Assembly (NCBI RefSeq): GCF_000427885.1
Contig: NZ_ATYW01000009.1
Location: 182,641-246,640, forward strand
From: Glycomyces tenuis DSM 44171
GTDB lineage: Bacteria; Actinomycetota; Actinomycetes; Mycobacteriales; Micromonosporaceae
DNA length: 64,000 nt
Direction: 5' to 3'
Part shown: piece after piece, positions 15,455-24,415 of the stretch
How positions within the stretch are numbered: the stretch's first letter is position 1
Layout: each line of letters starts with the position of its first letter
Notes under the pieces: model-generated
The model's input: only the letters and a program-made list of their open reading frames with translations
Databases searched by the model: none
Told to the model about the DNA's origin: nothing
Program-made: the position numbers and the translations under genes

Positions 15455-17278
15455 TCACTCCCGTTCGTCGGCGGTGCTCCTGCGCCGCATGAAGAGGAAG
15501 GCGCCCCCGGCGACGAGGACCAGGAGGACCGCCCCCGCGCCCATGAGCACGCCGGTGGAGACGCCGCCGTCGTCCTCGCCCCCGACCGGCGTGGCGGACA
15601 GGAAGGACCAGATGAAGCCCTGCTGCCCGGTGATCATGCCGCCCTCGGCGGGCTGGACGGTGAAGTCGTCCACCCGCTCATGGTTGTAGGCCTCCAGGAC
15701 GTTCTGGTAGTAGAGCCAGATGACCGGCGCGTCCTGGTAGAGGATCCGCTGCTGCTCCCTGACCAGCTCGGCGCGGGCCTCGGGGTCGGGCTCGACCACC
15801 TGCTGCTCGTGGAGGGCGTCGTACTCCTCGTTGCAGTAGAAGTTCTCGTGCGAGCGCTCCGAGCCGTCGGTGGTGGTCGGCAGCACCTCGCAGGTGTGCA
15901 TGGCCAGCATCTCGGTCGGGTTGGGGCCCACGCCCCAGCCGGAGAAGGCGATGTCGTACTCGCCGAGGTAGACCAGGTCGTTCAGCGAGCCCTGCTCGAT
16001 CGGCTCGGAGACGATCTCCAGGCCGAGCTCCTCCCACCACTCGGTCACGAACTGGACCACGTTGGCGTAGTCGGTGTAGTCGGCATGGTGGTAGAAGCGG
16101 AAGCTGAGCGGATCGCCGCCGCCGGGCATGGTGCGGATGCCGTCCTCGCCGCGCTCGTAGCCGGCCTCGTCGAGCAGTCGGTTGGCCTCGTCGATGCTGA
16201 ACTGGACGAGCTCGTCGCCGCCGTCCCAATGCCACTGCTCGAAGATCGCGGGGATGATCGACACGGCCGGATCGCCGTTGCCGTCAAGGACCTTGTCGAC
16301 CAGCTCCGCCTTGTCGATCGCGGTGTGGAGCGCTTGTCGCACCACCGGGTCGCGCAGCGCGGGATGGCCGTCGCCGTACAGTTCGCCGTCGGCGGTCTGG
16401 GCGCCGTGGTTGAGGATCAGCGAGACGAAGCGGCGGCCCTGGGCGTTGTTGACCGTGACGTGGTCCTGGCCTTCGAGGGCCTCCATCTGGGCCGGGTTGA
16501 GCCCCCTGACGAGGTCGACCTCTCCGGCCTCCAGGGCGGCGACGGCGGCGTCGCCCTCGCTGTAGTAGTCGTAGACGATCTCATCGAAGCCCGGCGCGCC
16601 GTCCCAGTACTCCTCGTTGGCCTCCAAGCGGACGAGCTCGTTGGCGCGGTACTCGCTGACCTGGAACGGGCCGGATCCGACCAGGGGCATCCGGTCGTTG
16701 GCGTCGTCGGCCGAGGGATCGGGGTAGGTCTCCCAGATGTGCTTGGGCACGATGAAGATCCCCGCATTGAGGACCTCGGCGGGCGCGGCCTCCTTGAGCG
16801 TCAGCACGAAGGTCGTGTCGTCGGGGGCCTCGGCGCTGACGAGGTTGCCCGCGAAGTCGATGTTCCAGTCGTGGATGGCGGGATCGCTGATGAGCAGGTC
16901 GTAGGTGTAGGCCACGTCCTCGGCGGTCAGGGACTCGCCGTCGGACCACTCGACGCCTTCGCGGATGGTGAAGGTCCACGTCAGGCCGTCGTCGCTTTCC
17001 TGCCACTCGCTGGCCAGGCCCGGCACCGGCTCGTAGTTCTCCGCTCCGGTCCTGATGAGAGTGTCGTACGTCATCAGGTTGGTCTCGTACGTGATGATGT
17101 AGCGCGACTTGAAGGGGTTGAAGGTGTCGACCTCCTGGTCGGTGGCGACCAGCAGCCGGTCGACCTCGCCGTCGTCCTGGGCGGCGGCCTGCGTCGACGT
17201 CGCGGTGAGGATGCCGGCGGACAGCGCCAGGGCGGCTCCGGCGGCCGAGAGCCGCCGCGTCATCGGTCTGGTTCTCAT
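15455..17278 (-). CDS. Peptide-type (family 5) solute-binding protein with C-terminal membrane anchor
   Basis: A 607-aa extracytoplasmic binding protein and first gene of the nine-gene operon. Residues 1-34 form a Sec-type signal peptide (RRLSAAGAALALSAGILTATSTQA) with no lipobox cysteine. The SBP_bac_5 fold follows (VDTFNPFKSRYI; LTWTFTIREGVEWSDGESLTAEDVAYTY in split form; the late FSGWGVGPNP region). Unlike classic Dpp/Opp lipoproteins it ends with a hydrophobic helix (GVLMGAGAVLLVLVAGGAFLF) and RRR stop-transfer, so it is tethered by its C-terminus. The ATG at 17278 is followed by a second ATG five codons on. Ligand is inferred, from the D-aminopeptidase and LD-carboxypeptidase genes downstream, to be D-amino-acid-containing peptides. 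Confidence 0.93.
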   Translation of the reverse strand: MRTRPMTRRLSAAGAALALSAGILTATSTQAAAQDDGEVDRLLVATDQEVDTFNPFKSRYIITYETNLMTYDTLIRTGAENYEPVPGLASEWQESDDGLTWTFTIREGVEWSDGESLTAEDVAYTYDLLISDPAIHDWNIDFAGNLVSAEAPDDTTFVLTLKEAAPAEVLNAGIFIVPKHIWETYPDPSADDANDRMPLVGSGPFQVSEYRANELVRLEANEEYWDGAPGFDEIVYDYYSEGDAAVAALEAGEVDLVRGLNPAQMEALEGQDHVTVNNAQGRRFVSLILNHGAQTADGELYGDGHPALRDPVVRQALHTAIDKAELVDKVLDGNGDPAVSIIPAIFEQWHWDGGDELVQFSIDEANRLLDEAGYERGEDGIRTMPGGGDPLSFRFYHHADYTDYANVVQFVTEWWEELGLEIVSEPIEQGSLNDLVYLGEYDIAFSGWGVGPNPTEMLAMHTCEVLPTTTDGSERSHENFYCNEEYDALHEQQVVEPDPEARAELVREQQRILYQDAPVIWLYYQNVLEAYNHERVDDFTVQPAEGGMITGQQGFIWSFLSATPVGGEDDGGVSTGVLMGAGAVLLVLVAGGAFLFMRRRSTADERE

Positions 17279-17616
17279 GAGGGGCGGTACCTCGCATTCG
17301 GATCCGAACGGATCGGTCTCCGGTCGTCGGGCTTCGGTGGATCGGATGTGGGGCTCGCGCGCTTCGCCGTGGCCGGAGTAATCGGGCCTTTGGTGTAGGG
17401 AACAGGATGACGGAAATCTTCTTCTTTTGTCAATGTTGCGGAGAAAGTTTTCAGGTGTGGCGATGTTTGCGAGCCGTTGACTGGCAGAGTTGGAGTCGAA
17501 CTGGTATGCATTGACCCACCTTGGCCGACCGTCCCCATAGATTATGCGGAGCGCGGCCCCGGATTCCGCACTGGGCGGGCCGGCGATCGTGGGAACTGAG
17601 ATGAGGAGAACCGAAG
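17279..17616. promoter_or_regulatory. Divergent intergenic region with promoter of the peptide-transport operon
   Basis: This 338-base AT-richer gap separates the operon from the VOC gene. On the minus strand TTGACA (17433-17428) and TCATCC (17410-17405) are spaced by 17 bases, a good minus-35 with a weak minus-10, leaving a leader of roughly 120 bases. On the plus strand TTGACT (17477) and TTGACC (17511) occur but no well-spaced minus-10 was found. A minus-strand reading frame of 87 codons here has no coding character. Confidence 0.5.
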
Positions 17617-17991
17617 ATGATTCGCAGGCTTCAGGCGGTCGCCTTGGACTGCGCGGACGCGGAGCGGCTCGCGGAGTTCTACGCCGTCCTGCTCGGCGGC
17701 CGGATCGTGGCGGACCCGGGGGACTCGGAGTGGGTGGAGGTGCACGGCTTCGAAGGGACGCCGCTGGCCTTCCAGCGGGTGCGGGACTACCGCCCGCCGC
17801 AGTGGCCGGGGCAGGACATGCCCCAGCAGGTGCACCTGGACTTCGACGTGGACGACCTCGACGCGGAGGAGCGGCGGGCGCTGGAGCTCGGCGCGACCGT
17901 GCTGGAGCGCACCGATCAGCTGCGCCCGGGCGCCAACTGGCGGATCTACGCGGACCCGGCGGGCCACCCCTTCTGCCTCTGCCTCCACTGA
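17617..17991 (+). CDS. VOC (glyoxalase/bleomycin-resistance) family protein
   Basis: A 124-aa vicinal-oxygen-chelate protein of the actinobacterial glyoxalase-like type. The two beta-alpha-beta-beta-beta modules are visible: LQAVALDCADAERLAEFYAVLLGG at the start and VHLDFDVDDLDAEERRALELGAT in the middle, ending in YADPAGHPFCLC. The metal position near the C-terminus is occupied by HPFCLC and not by the usual E, so metal-dependent catalysis is uncertain. AGGAGA precedes the ATG. It stands alone, converging on the SMP-30 gene 31 bases downstream. Function unknown; binding of a small ligand or drug is possible. Confidence 0.85.
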   Translation: MIRRLQAVALDCADAERLAEFYAVLLGGRIVADPGDSEWVEVHGFEGTPLAFQRVRDYRPPQWPGQDMPQQVHLDFDVDDLDAEERRALELGATVLERTDQLRPGANWRIYADPAGHPFCLCLH

Positions 17992-18022
17992 GGCGGGTGC
18001 GGGGCCGGGCCGCGGACCCCGG

Positions 18023-18913
18023 TCACAGGCGCCAGGCGCCGTTGGTGCTCAGCAGGAGCGAGTACACCGAGTCCGTGGCGCACACGAACAGGCGGTTGCG
18101 CTTGGGGCCGCCGAAGACCAGGTTCGAGACGGCCGGCTGGGGGATCGGCAGCGTCGCCAGCGGCGTCCCGTCGGGGTGGAAGCAGAAGACGTCGGCCGCC
18201 GCGGCCCACACGCGGCCCTCGACGTCGGTGCGCAGCCCGTCGAAGTTGCCGCCGGGCGATTCGGCGAACACCTCGCCGCCGCTCAGCGCGGCGCCGTCGA
18301 CCGCGAAGGACCGGATGTGCCCGCGAGCGGTGTCGGCGATGTAGAGGCGCCGCTCGTCGGGGGAGAAGGCGAGTCCGTTCGGCCGCCCGAAGTCGTCGGC
18401 GACCCGCTCCACCTCGCCCGAGGCCGGGTCGATGCGGTAGACGTGGCAGCCGTCGATCTCAGGGGAGGCCCGGTGGCCCTCGTAGTCGCTGGTGATCCCA
18501 TAGGGAGGGTCGGTGAACCAGACCGCCCCGTCGGCGGAGACCACCGCGTCGTTGGGGCTGTTGAACCGCTTGCCGTCCCAGCGGTCGGCCAGGACCGTGA
18601 CCGAGCCGTCCAGCTCGGTGCGGGTCACCCGCCGCGCGCCCTGCTCGCACGAGACGAGCCGCCCCTGCCGGTCGAGCGTGTGGCCGTTGGTGTAGCCCGC
18701 AGGGGAGCGGAAGACGCTCACCGAGCCGTCGGTCTCGTCCCAGCGCAGCATCCGGTCGTTCGGGATGTCGCTGAACAGCAGATAGCGCCCCGACGGCACG
18801 TACACCGGGCCCTCGGTCCACCTGCCACCCGAGAACAGGCATTCGAGGTAGCCGTCGCCGGAGACGTCGAATCGCTTGTCGTGGACGTCGAACGACACTG
18901 GTGTGGTCTGCAT
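18023..18913 (-). CDS. SMP-30 / gluconolactonase-like protein
   Basis: A 296-aa six-bladed beta-propeller of the SMP-30/gluconolactonase/LRE family, which hydrolyses sugar lactones using one divalent metal. Signature pieces are WTEGPVYV (metal Glu), NSPNDAVV (metal Asn), GRPNGLAFSPD and NFDGLRTDVEGRVW (catalytic Asp). No signal peptide. The ATG at 18913 is preceded by GGGAG at a spacing of nine bases. It lies upstream of and divergent to the glycerol regulator gene, which may be coincidence. Sugar lactone specificity unknown. Confidence 0.9.
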   Translation of the reverse strand: MQTTPVSFDVHDKRFDVSGDGYLECLFSGGRWTEGPVYVPSGRYLLFSDIPNDRMLRWDETDGSVSVFRSPAGYTNGHTLDRQGRLVSCEQGARRVTRTELDGSVTVLADRWDGKRFNSPNDAVVSADGAVWFTDPPYGITSDYEGHRASPEIDGCHVYRIDPASGEVERVADDFGRPNGLAFSPDERRLYIADTARGHIRSFAVDGAALSGGEVFAESPGGNFDGLRTDVEGRVWAAAADVFCFHPDGTPLATLPIPQPAVSNLVFGGPKRNRLFVCATDSVYSLLLSTNGAWRL

Positions 18914-19277
18914 CGGGGGTCTCCCTCGTATAGGCATCGTCGACCGCGAACTTACACCGCCGCGACCGCGCTTGCGGCCGGGCGTCCGCGGTGCTTCAAT
19001 GGTCGCTCGCCGTGCGACGACGCCGCCCACGCCTCCGCAGGAGGCTCTCCACGGGCGTACCGGGACCTCCGCCCTCGCCTCCGGTGACGGCTGAGCCCTA
19101 AAAGGAGGGCCGCGCGAGCGCGCTGCGCCCCGGATGGTCTCCTGTAGCTGTGCCGCCCGCGCGCAGGCTGCCGTCGAGCCCGGACGGCCGGCCACACTTC
19201 CACGGACCGCTGGTCGGCAAAGGCCGATAGCGTTTAGCATTGTCGAACGCGGATGATCGAGGAACGGAGGCGCCCGG
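18914..19277. other. 364-base intergenic region between SMP-30 gene and glycerol regulator
   Basis: Divergent spacer. It holds the ribosome site of the SMP-30 gene at one end and a candidate GylR operator at 19226-19250 at the other. The middle is GC-rich, with several short reading frames that look like chance. I see no RNA gene or repeat in it. Confidence 0.4.
19226..19250 (+). promoter_or_regulatory. Candidate autoregulatory operator of the IclR-type glycerol regulator
   Basis: CATTGTCGAACGC (19238-19250) shares eleven identical consecutive bases with the glpF upstream region (20234-20244), and GATAGCG (19226-19232) recurs inverted there as well. GylR-type proteins repress both their own gene and the glycerol operon, so a shared word in exactly these two gaps is a likely binding site. 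Confidence 0.55.
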
Positions 19278-20042
19278 ATGCCCAAGCACATCCAGTCGCT
19301 GGAGCGCGCCGCGGCGATGCTGCGGCTGCTCGCCGGGGGCGAGCGCCGGCTCGGCCTCTCCGACATCGCCTCCGCGCTCGGCCTGGCCAAGGCCACCGCC
19401 CACGGCATCCTGCGCACCCTCCAGCACGAGGGCTTCGTCGAGCAGGACCCCGACTCGGGCCGCTACCAGCTCGGCGCCGAGCTGCTGCGCCTGGGCACCA
19501 CCTACCTCGACGTCCACGAGCTGCGCGCCCGGGCCCTGGTGTGGACCGACGACCTGGCCCGGTCCAGCGGCGAGGCGGTCTACCTGGGCGTCCTCCACCA
19601 GCAGGGCGTCCTGATCGTGCACCACGTCTTCCGGCCCGACGACAGCCGCCAGGTCCTCGAGGTCGGCGCCATGCAGCCGCTGCACTCGACCTCGCTCGGC
19701 AAGGTCCTGTCGGCCTATGACCCGGTGGCGCACAGCGAACTCGTCGAGGTCAAGCGCGAGCCCTTCACCGCCAGGACGGTGACCGAGCTCGAGGACGTCG
19801 AGCGCGTGGTCGACGAGACCCGCTCCCAGAGCTACGCCACCGACTACGAGGAGACCTGGGACGGCGTCGCCTCGGTGGCGGCGCCCGTCTTCGACCGGCA
19901 CCGGCTGGCCGTCGGCGCGGTCGGCATCACCGGCGCGGTGGAGCGGGTCTGCCGCGACGGCGAGCTCCGCGCCGAGCTCGTCGCGGCGGTGCGGGACTGC
20001 GCGCGCTCGGTCTCCCGCGATCTGGGCTCCGGCCCCTTCTAA
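19278..20042 (+). CDS. gylR: IclR-family glycerol operon regulator (GylR-like)
   Basis: A 254-aa IclR-type repressor. The winged helix occupies residues 1-70 (HIQSLERAAAMLRLL, then LGLSDIASALGLAKATAHGILRTL), followed by the effector domain with VLEVGAMQPLHSTSLGKV and the C-terminal GVASVAAPVFDRHRLAVGAVGITG. GGAGG lies ten bases before the ATG. It is directly upstream of glpF-glpK-glpD in the same direction, the order known for Streptomyces gylR-gylCAB, where the protein represses glycerol use until glycerol or its phosphate is present. The symbol rests on family plus context. Confidence 0.88.
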   Translation: MPKHIQSLERAAAMLRLLAGGERRLGLSDIASALGLAKATAHGILRTLQHEGFVEQDPDSGRYQLGAELLRLGTTYLDVHELRARALVWTDDLARSSGEAVYLGVLHQQGVLIVHHVFRPDDSRQVLEVGAMQPLHSTSLGKVLSAYDPVAHSELVEVKREPFTARTVTELEDVERVVDETRSQSYATDYEETWDGVASVAAPVFDRHRLAVGAVGITGAVERVCRDGELRAELVAAVRDCARSVSRDLGSGPF

Positions 20043-20187
20043 GCCTCGGCGCCCACCCGCGATCACGGTCTTCGGCGGCCTTCTCCTTCGATCCGCTGCC
20101 CGAATGGATTTCCCGCCTCGGATTTCCCTATGGGCCGACATGGTTCGGTAAGGTTCGATTTAGTCTGTGCTGTTCATCACACAGGAC

Positions 20188-20268
20188 TTGACGTCGCAGT
20201 AACATAGGAGAAAGATTTTCGTACGTTGGTCGACATTGTCGAACACCTATCGCTTCATGGCGTTCGAC
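20188..20268 (+). promoter_or_regulatory. glpF promoter region with candidate GylR operators
   Basis: This is the informative part of the 323-base gap 20043-20365. TTGACG (20188-20193) with AAAGAT about 17 bases on is a possible promoter. Just downstream lies the perfect palindrome TCGACA-T-TGTCGA (20230-20242), extended to CATTGTCGAACAC, and an inverted second copy CGTTCGAC at 20261-20268. Position over the likely start site fits repression. The rest of the gap shows nothing I can name. Confidence 0.55.
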
Positions 20269-20365
20269 GAGCCGGTGGGCCGACAAGCCCTTCCGTCGAG
20301 GCCGAGGGCAGCGGACGGCTCCCGGGCCCGCCTCGACACTGACAAAGAAGTCAAAGGAGTCACGG

Positions 20366-21151
20366 GTGTCCACTTCTGACATCATCATCGGCGAAGTCGT
20401 CGGTACCGCCATGCTGATCCTGCTCGGCGGCGGCGTCTGCGCCGCCGTCAACTTCAAGCGGTCCAAGGCCTACGAGGCCGGCTGGGTCGCGATCGCCTTC
20501 GGGTGGGGCCTCGGCGTCCTCACCGGCGCCTACATCGCCGCCGGCGTCTCCGGCGCCCACCTCAACCCCGCGGTCACGCTCGGCCTCGCCATCGAAGGCG
20601 GCACCGAGTGGGCCGACGTGCCGGTCTACATCGCCTCCGAGCTCGTCGGCGCGATGCTCGGCGCCTTCCTCGTCTGGATCGCCTACTACGGGCAGTTCAA
20701 AGACCACCTGGCCGAGCTCGACGTCCAGTCGGGCCCCGTCGACCGGGACACCACCGAGGTCCCCGTCCAGAAGGCCGGCCCGATGCTCGGCATCTTCTCC
20801 ACCGGCCCCGAGATCCGGGCGCCGTTCCAGAACCTCGCCACCGAGATCATCGCGACCTTCGTCCTCGTGATCGCCATCCTCACCCAAGGCCTCAACGACG
20901 AGGGCAACGGCCTGGGCACCCTCGGCGTGCTCATCACCGCGCTCGTCGTCGTCGGCATCGGCCTCTCCCTCGGCGGCCCCACCGGGTACGCCATCAACCC
21001 CGCCCGCGACCTCGGGCCCCGCATCGTCCACGCGCTCCTGCCGCTCAAGGGCAAGGGCGGCTCGGACTGGGGCTACGCCTGGATCCCGATCGTCGGCCCG
21101 CTCATCGGCGCCGCCCTGGCCGGCGGTCTCTATACCGTTGCCTTCGCATAG
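20366..21151 (+). CDS. glpF: Glycerol uptake facilitator (aquaglyceroporin)
   Basis: A 261-aa MIP-family channel with six membrane helices that lets glycerol diffuse into the cell. Both pore motifs are present: [12 protein letters not shown] in the first half and [13 protein letters not shown] in the second; the Asp after the second NPA-R is the residue typical of glycerol facilitators. The start is a GTG at 20366, six bases after AAAGGAG. It is first in the glpF-glpK-glpD operon. Confidence 0.96.
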   Translation: MSTSDIIIGEVVGTAMLILLGGGVCAAVNFKRSKAYEAGWVAIAFGWGLGVLTGAYIAAGVSGAHLNPAVTLGLAIEGGTEWADVPVYIASELVGAMLGAFLVWIAYYGQFKDHLAELDVQSGPVDRDTTEVPVQKAGPMLGIFSTGPEIRAPFQNLATEIIATFVLVIAILTQGLNDEGNGLGTLGVLITALVVVGIGLSLGGPTGYAINPARDLGPRIVHALLPLKGKGGSDWGYAWIPIVGPLIGAALAGGLYTVAFA

Positions 21152-21206
21152 CCATGAGACCAAGATCGACAGTGACCGACCCGACAACGACGTTCAGGAG
21201 CGCACT

Positions 21207-22739
21207 ATGACCGACGCACACACCGCAGGCCCGTTCATCGCGGCCATCGACCAGGGCACCACCTCCAGCCGCTGCATCGTCTTCGACCGCGACGGCCGCA
21301 TCGTCGCCGTCGACCAGAAGGAGCACGAGCAGATCTTCCCCCGGCCCGGCTGGGTCGAGCACGACGCCGCCGAGATCTGGAACAACGTCCAGGAAGTCGT
21401 CGCCGGGGCGATGGTCAAGGCCAAGGTCGTGCGCGAGGACATCCTCGCCATCGGCATCACCAACCAGCGCGAGACCACCATGCTGTGGGACAAGCGCACC
21501 GGCCAGCCGGTCCACAACGCGATCGTCTGGCAGGACACCCGCACCGACACGCTGTGCAAGGAGCTCGGCGGCGACGTCGGCCAGGACCGCTTCCGCCGCG
21601 AGACCGGCCTGCCGCTGGCCGCCTACTTCGCCGGACCCAAGATCGCCTGGCTGCTCGACAACGTCGAGGGCCTGCGCGAGCGCGCCGAAGCCGGCGACCT
21701 CCTGTTCGGCACCATGGACTCCTGGGTCGTCTGGAACCTCACCGGCGGCGTCAACGGCGGCGTGCACGTCACCGACGTCACCAACGCCTCGCGCACCCTG
21801 ATGATGAACCTGAGCGATCTGAACTGGAACGAGGAGATCGCCGCGGCCATCGGCGTGCCGATGCAGGTGCTCCCCGAGATCCGCTCCTCCTCGGAGGTCT
21901 ACGGCGAGGTCAAGGGCGGCACCCTCGGCGGGCTCCTCGGCGGCGTGCCGGTCGCCTCCGCGCTCGGCGACCAGCAGGCCGCCCTGTTCGGGCAGACCTG
22001 CTACGACGTCGGCGAGGCCAAGTCCACCTACGGCACCGGCACGTTCATGCTCATGAACACCGGCGAGAAGCTCATCCACTCCGAGTCGGGCCTGATCACC
22101 ACCGTCGGCTACCAGATCGGCGAGGACGACCCGGTCTACGCCCTGGAGGGCTCGATCGCCGTCACCGGCTCGCTCGTGCAGTGGATGCGGGACCAGATGG
22201 GGCTCATCGGCACCGCCGCCGAGATCGAGACGCTCGCGTCCTCGGTCGAGGACAACGGCGGCGCCTACTTCGTCCCCGCCTTCTCCGGCCTGTTCGCGCC
22301 CTACTGGCGCTCGGACGCGCGCGGCGTCATCGCCGGGCTCACCAGGTACGTCACCAAGGCCCACATCGCCCGCGCCGTCCTGGAGGCCACCGCCTGGCAG
22401 ACCCGCGAGATCGCCGACGCGATGACGAAGGACTCGGGCGTCGAGCTCGCCGCGCTCAAGGTCGACGGCGGCATGACCTCGAACAACCTGCTGATGCAGT
22501 TCCTCGCCGACGTCCTGGACGCGCCCGTGGTGCGCCCGATGGTCGCCGAGACCACCTGCCTCGGCGCCGCCTACGCCGCCGGCCTCGCCGTCGGCTTCTG
22601 GCAGAGCACCGACGACCTGCGCGCCAACTGGCGCCGCGCCGCCGAATGGACGCCCTCCATGGACGCCGAGCACCGCGAGGGCGAGTACAAGAACTGGCTC
22701 AAGGCCGTCGAACGGACCATGGGCTGGATCGAGGAGTAG
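21207..22739 (+). CDS. glpK: Glycerol kinase
   Basis: A 510-aa FGGY-family kinase that converts glycerol to sn-glycerol 3-phosphate with ATP, trapping it in the cell. Visible motifs: nucleotide-binding IDQGTTSSR near the N-terminus, GWVEHD, the catalytic-region NQRETT and WQDTRT, and the C-terminal signatures [12 protein letters not shown] and [13 protein letters not shown]. Length is normal. The ATG at 21207 follows CAGGAG; an in-frame ATG further up (21138) overlaps glpF and lacks a ribosome site. Second gene of the operon, 55 bases after glpF and 12 before glpD. Confidence 0.97.
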   Translation: MTDAHTAGPFIAAIDQGTTSSRCIVFDRDGRIVAVDQKEHEQIFPRPGWVEHDAAEIWNNVQEVVAGAMVKAKVVREDILAIGITNQRETTMLWDKRTGQPVHNAIVWQDTRTDTLCKELGGDVGQDRFRRETGLPLAAYFAGPKIAWLLDNVEGLRERAEAGDLLFGTMDSWVVWNLTGGVNGGVHVTDVTNASRTLMMNLSDLNWNEEIAAAIGVPMQVLPEIRSSSEVYGEVKGGTLGGLLGGVPVASALGDQQAALFGQTCYDVGEAKSTYGTGTFMLMNTGEKLIHSESGLITTVGYQIGEDDPVYALEGSIAVTGSLVQWMRDQMGLIGTAAEIETLASSVEDNGGAYFVPAFSGLFAPYWRSDARGVIAGLTRYVTKAHIARAVLEATAWQTREIADAMTKDSGVELAALKVDGGMTSNNLLMQFLADVLDAPVVRPMVAETTCLGAAYAAGLAVGFWQSTDDLRANWRRAAEWTPSMDAEHREGEYKNWLKAVERTMGWIEE

Positions 22740-22751
22740 AGGAGCAGGACC

Positions 22752-24377
22752 ATGACCACCTTGCAGCGCGTCCCCGCCTCGGGGACGCACCCGACCGACG
22801 GCTCGCCCGGGTTCACCACCCTGAACCGGAGCCGTGCCGAGAACCGTGAGCAGCTGTCGAGGGCGACCTACGACCTGCTGGTGATCGGCGGCGGCATCCT
22901 GGGCATCTCCACCGCCTGGCATGCCGCCCAGTCGGGGCTGCGGGTGGCCCTGGTGGACGCCGGCGACTTCGCCGGCGCCACCTCCTCGGCCTCCTCCAAG
23001 CTCCTCCACGGCGGACTGCGCTACCTCCAGACCGGCGCGGTGAAGCTGGTGGCCGAGAACCACTTCGAGCGCCGCGCGGTCACCCGCGCCGTCGCGCCGC
23101 ACCTGGCGAAGCCGCTCACGTTCTACCTTCCGGTCTACAAGGGCGGCCCGCACGGCGCGGCCAAGCTCGGCGCGGGCGTGTTCGCCTACTCGGCGCTGTC
23201 GGCCTTCGGCGACGGCGTCGGGCACCTGCTGAACCCGGTCAAGGCCAGGATCGACGTGCCCGAGCTGCGCACCGAGAACCTCAAGGCCGTGGCCGTCTAC
23301 GGCGACAGCCAGATGAACGACGCCCGCATGGCGCTCATGACCGTCCGCGCCGCCGCCGAGTCCGGCGCGATCGTGCTCAACCACGCCGAGGTCACCGGCC
23401 TGCGTTTCACCAAGGGCCGCGTCAGCGGCGCCGAACTGCGCGACCGCGTCGACGGCGTCGAGTTCGGCGTCGACGCGCACGTGGTGCTGAACGCCACCGG
23501 CCCGTGGGTCGACCACCTGCGCCGCATGGAGGACCCCGGCGCCGCGCCCTCGATCCGCCTCTCCAAGGGCGCCCACCTCGTCCTCAAGCGGACCTCGCAC
23601 TGGCGGGCCGCGCTGGCGACGCCGATCGACAAGTACCGCATCACCTTCGCCCTGCCGTGGGAGGACATGCTGCTGCTCGGCACGACCGACGAGGAGTACA
23701 CCGGCGACCCGGCCGACGTGGCGGTCACCGAGGCCGACGTCGACCAGATCCTCGACGAGGCGAGCCTGTCGGTCCAGGACCGCCAGCTGCGGCGCGAGCT
23801 GATCACCTACTCCTTCGCGGGTCTCCGCGTCCTGCCCGGCGGGCCCGGCTCGACGGCGAAGGCCAAGCGCGAGACGGTGGTGACCGAGGGCAGGGGCGGG
23901 ATGTTGTCCGTCGCCGGCGGGAAGTGGACCACCTTCCGCCACATCGGGCGGACCGTCATGCACAAGCTCGCGACGCTGCCGGGCCGCTCGATCGGCCGGG
24001 AGATGGAGCCGCTGGCGAACCTGCCCAAGCACCTGCCGCTGCCGGGCATCGCGAACCCGCACGCCGTCGAGCACCGGCTGCTCAGCGACGGCGGCAAGCC
24101 GGTCCCGCACCTGGGCGAGGACACGGCCGGACACCTGGCGACCCACTACGGCTCGATCGCCTTCGACATCGCGCGGCTGGCGGGGGAGCACCCCGAGCTG
24201 GCCGAGCGGATCCACCCCGAGGCGCCCGAGATCTGGGCGCAGGTCGCCTACGCGCGCGACCACGAGTGGGCCGAGACCGTCGAGGACGTGCTGCGGCGCC
24301 GCACCACCCTGATGATCAGGGGCCTGGACACGCCCGAGGTGCGGGCGAAGGCCCAGCGGATGCTCGATTCGAAATGA
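22752..24377 (+). CDS. glpD: Glycerol-3-phosphate dehydrogenase (FAD-dependent, GlpD)
   Basis: A 541-aa flavoenzyme oxidising glycerol 3-phosphate to dihydroxyacetone phosphate and passing electrons to the quinone pool at the membrane face. The FAD-binding DLLVIGGGILGISTAW, the ATSSASSKLLHGGLRYL signature and the late GGKWTTFRHIG motif are diagnostic. The C-terminal DAO_C domain (about 400-530) is complete. The N-terminus has a polar extension of about 35 residues before the Rossmann motif. GGAGCAGG precedes the ATG. Last gene of the operon, closed by a strong hairpin. Confidence 0.97.
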   Translation: MTTLQRVPASGTHPTDGSPGFTTLNRSRAENREQLSRATYDLLVIGGGILGISTAWHAAQSGLRVALVDAGDFAGATSSASSKLLHGGLRYLQTGAVKLVAENHFERRAVTRAVAPHLAKPLTFYLPVYKGGPHGAAKLGAGVFAYSALSAFGDGVGHLLNPVKARIDVPELRTENLKAVAVYGDSQMNDARMALMTVRAAAESGAIVLNHAEVTGLRFTKGRVSGAELRDRVDGVEFGVDAHVVLNATGPWVDHLRRMEDPGAAPSIRLSKGAHLVLKRTSHWRAALATPIDKYRITFALPWEDMLLLGTTDEEYTGDPADVAVTEADVDQILDEASLSVQDRQLRRELITYSFAGLRVLPGGPGSTAKAKRETVVTEGRGGMLSVAGGKWTTFRHIGRTVMHKLATLPGRSIGREMEPLANLPKHLPLPGIANPHAVEHRLLSDGGKPVPHLGEDTAGHLATHYGSIAFDIARLAGEHPELAERIHPEAPEIWAQVAYARDHEWAETVEDVLRRRTTLMIRGLDTPEVRAKAQRMLDSK

Positions 24378-24383
24378 GGGAGC

Positions 24384-24415
24384 GCGGGCCGCGCCGAGCG
24401 ATCGGCGCGGCCCGC
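24384..24415. terminator. Bidirectional terminator between glpD and the convergent ArsR-type gene
   Basis: GCGGGCCGCGCCGA (24384-24397) pairs perfectly with 24402-24415 around the loop GCGA: a 14-bp GC stem only seven bases after the glpD stop and directly at the end of the convergent gene. No T-tract, as is common in actinomycetes. Confidence 0.8.

Noticed and set aside
17275-17538. Minus-strand frame of 87 codons in front of the peptide-transport operon
   Set aside because: No ribosome site, AT-richer DNA, no third-position GC bias, and it overlaps the predicted promoter.
20043-20365. A small RNA or glycerol-type riboswitch in front of glpF
   Set aside because: Only operator-like dyads were found; no terminator-like stem with a loop and no conserved core.
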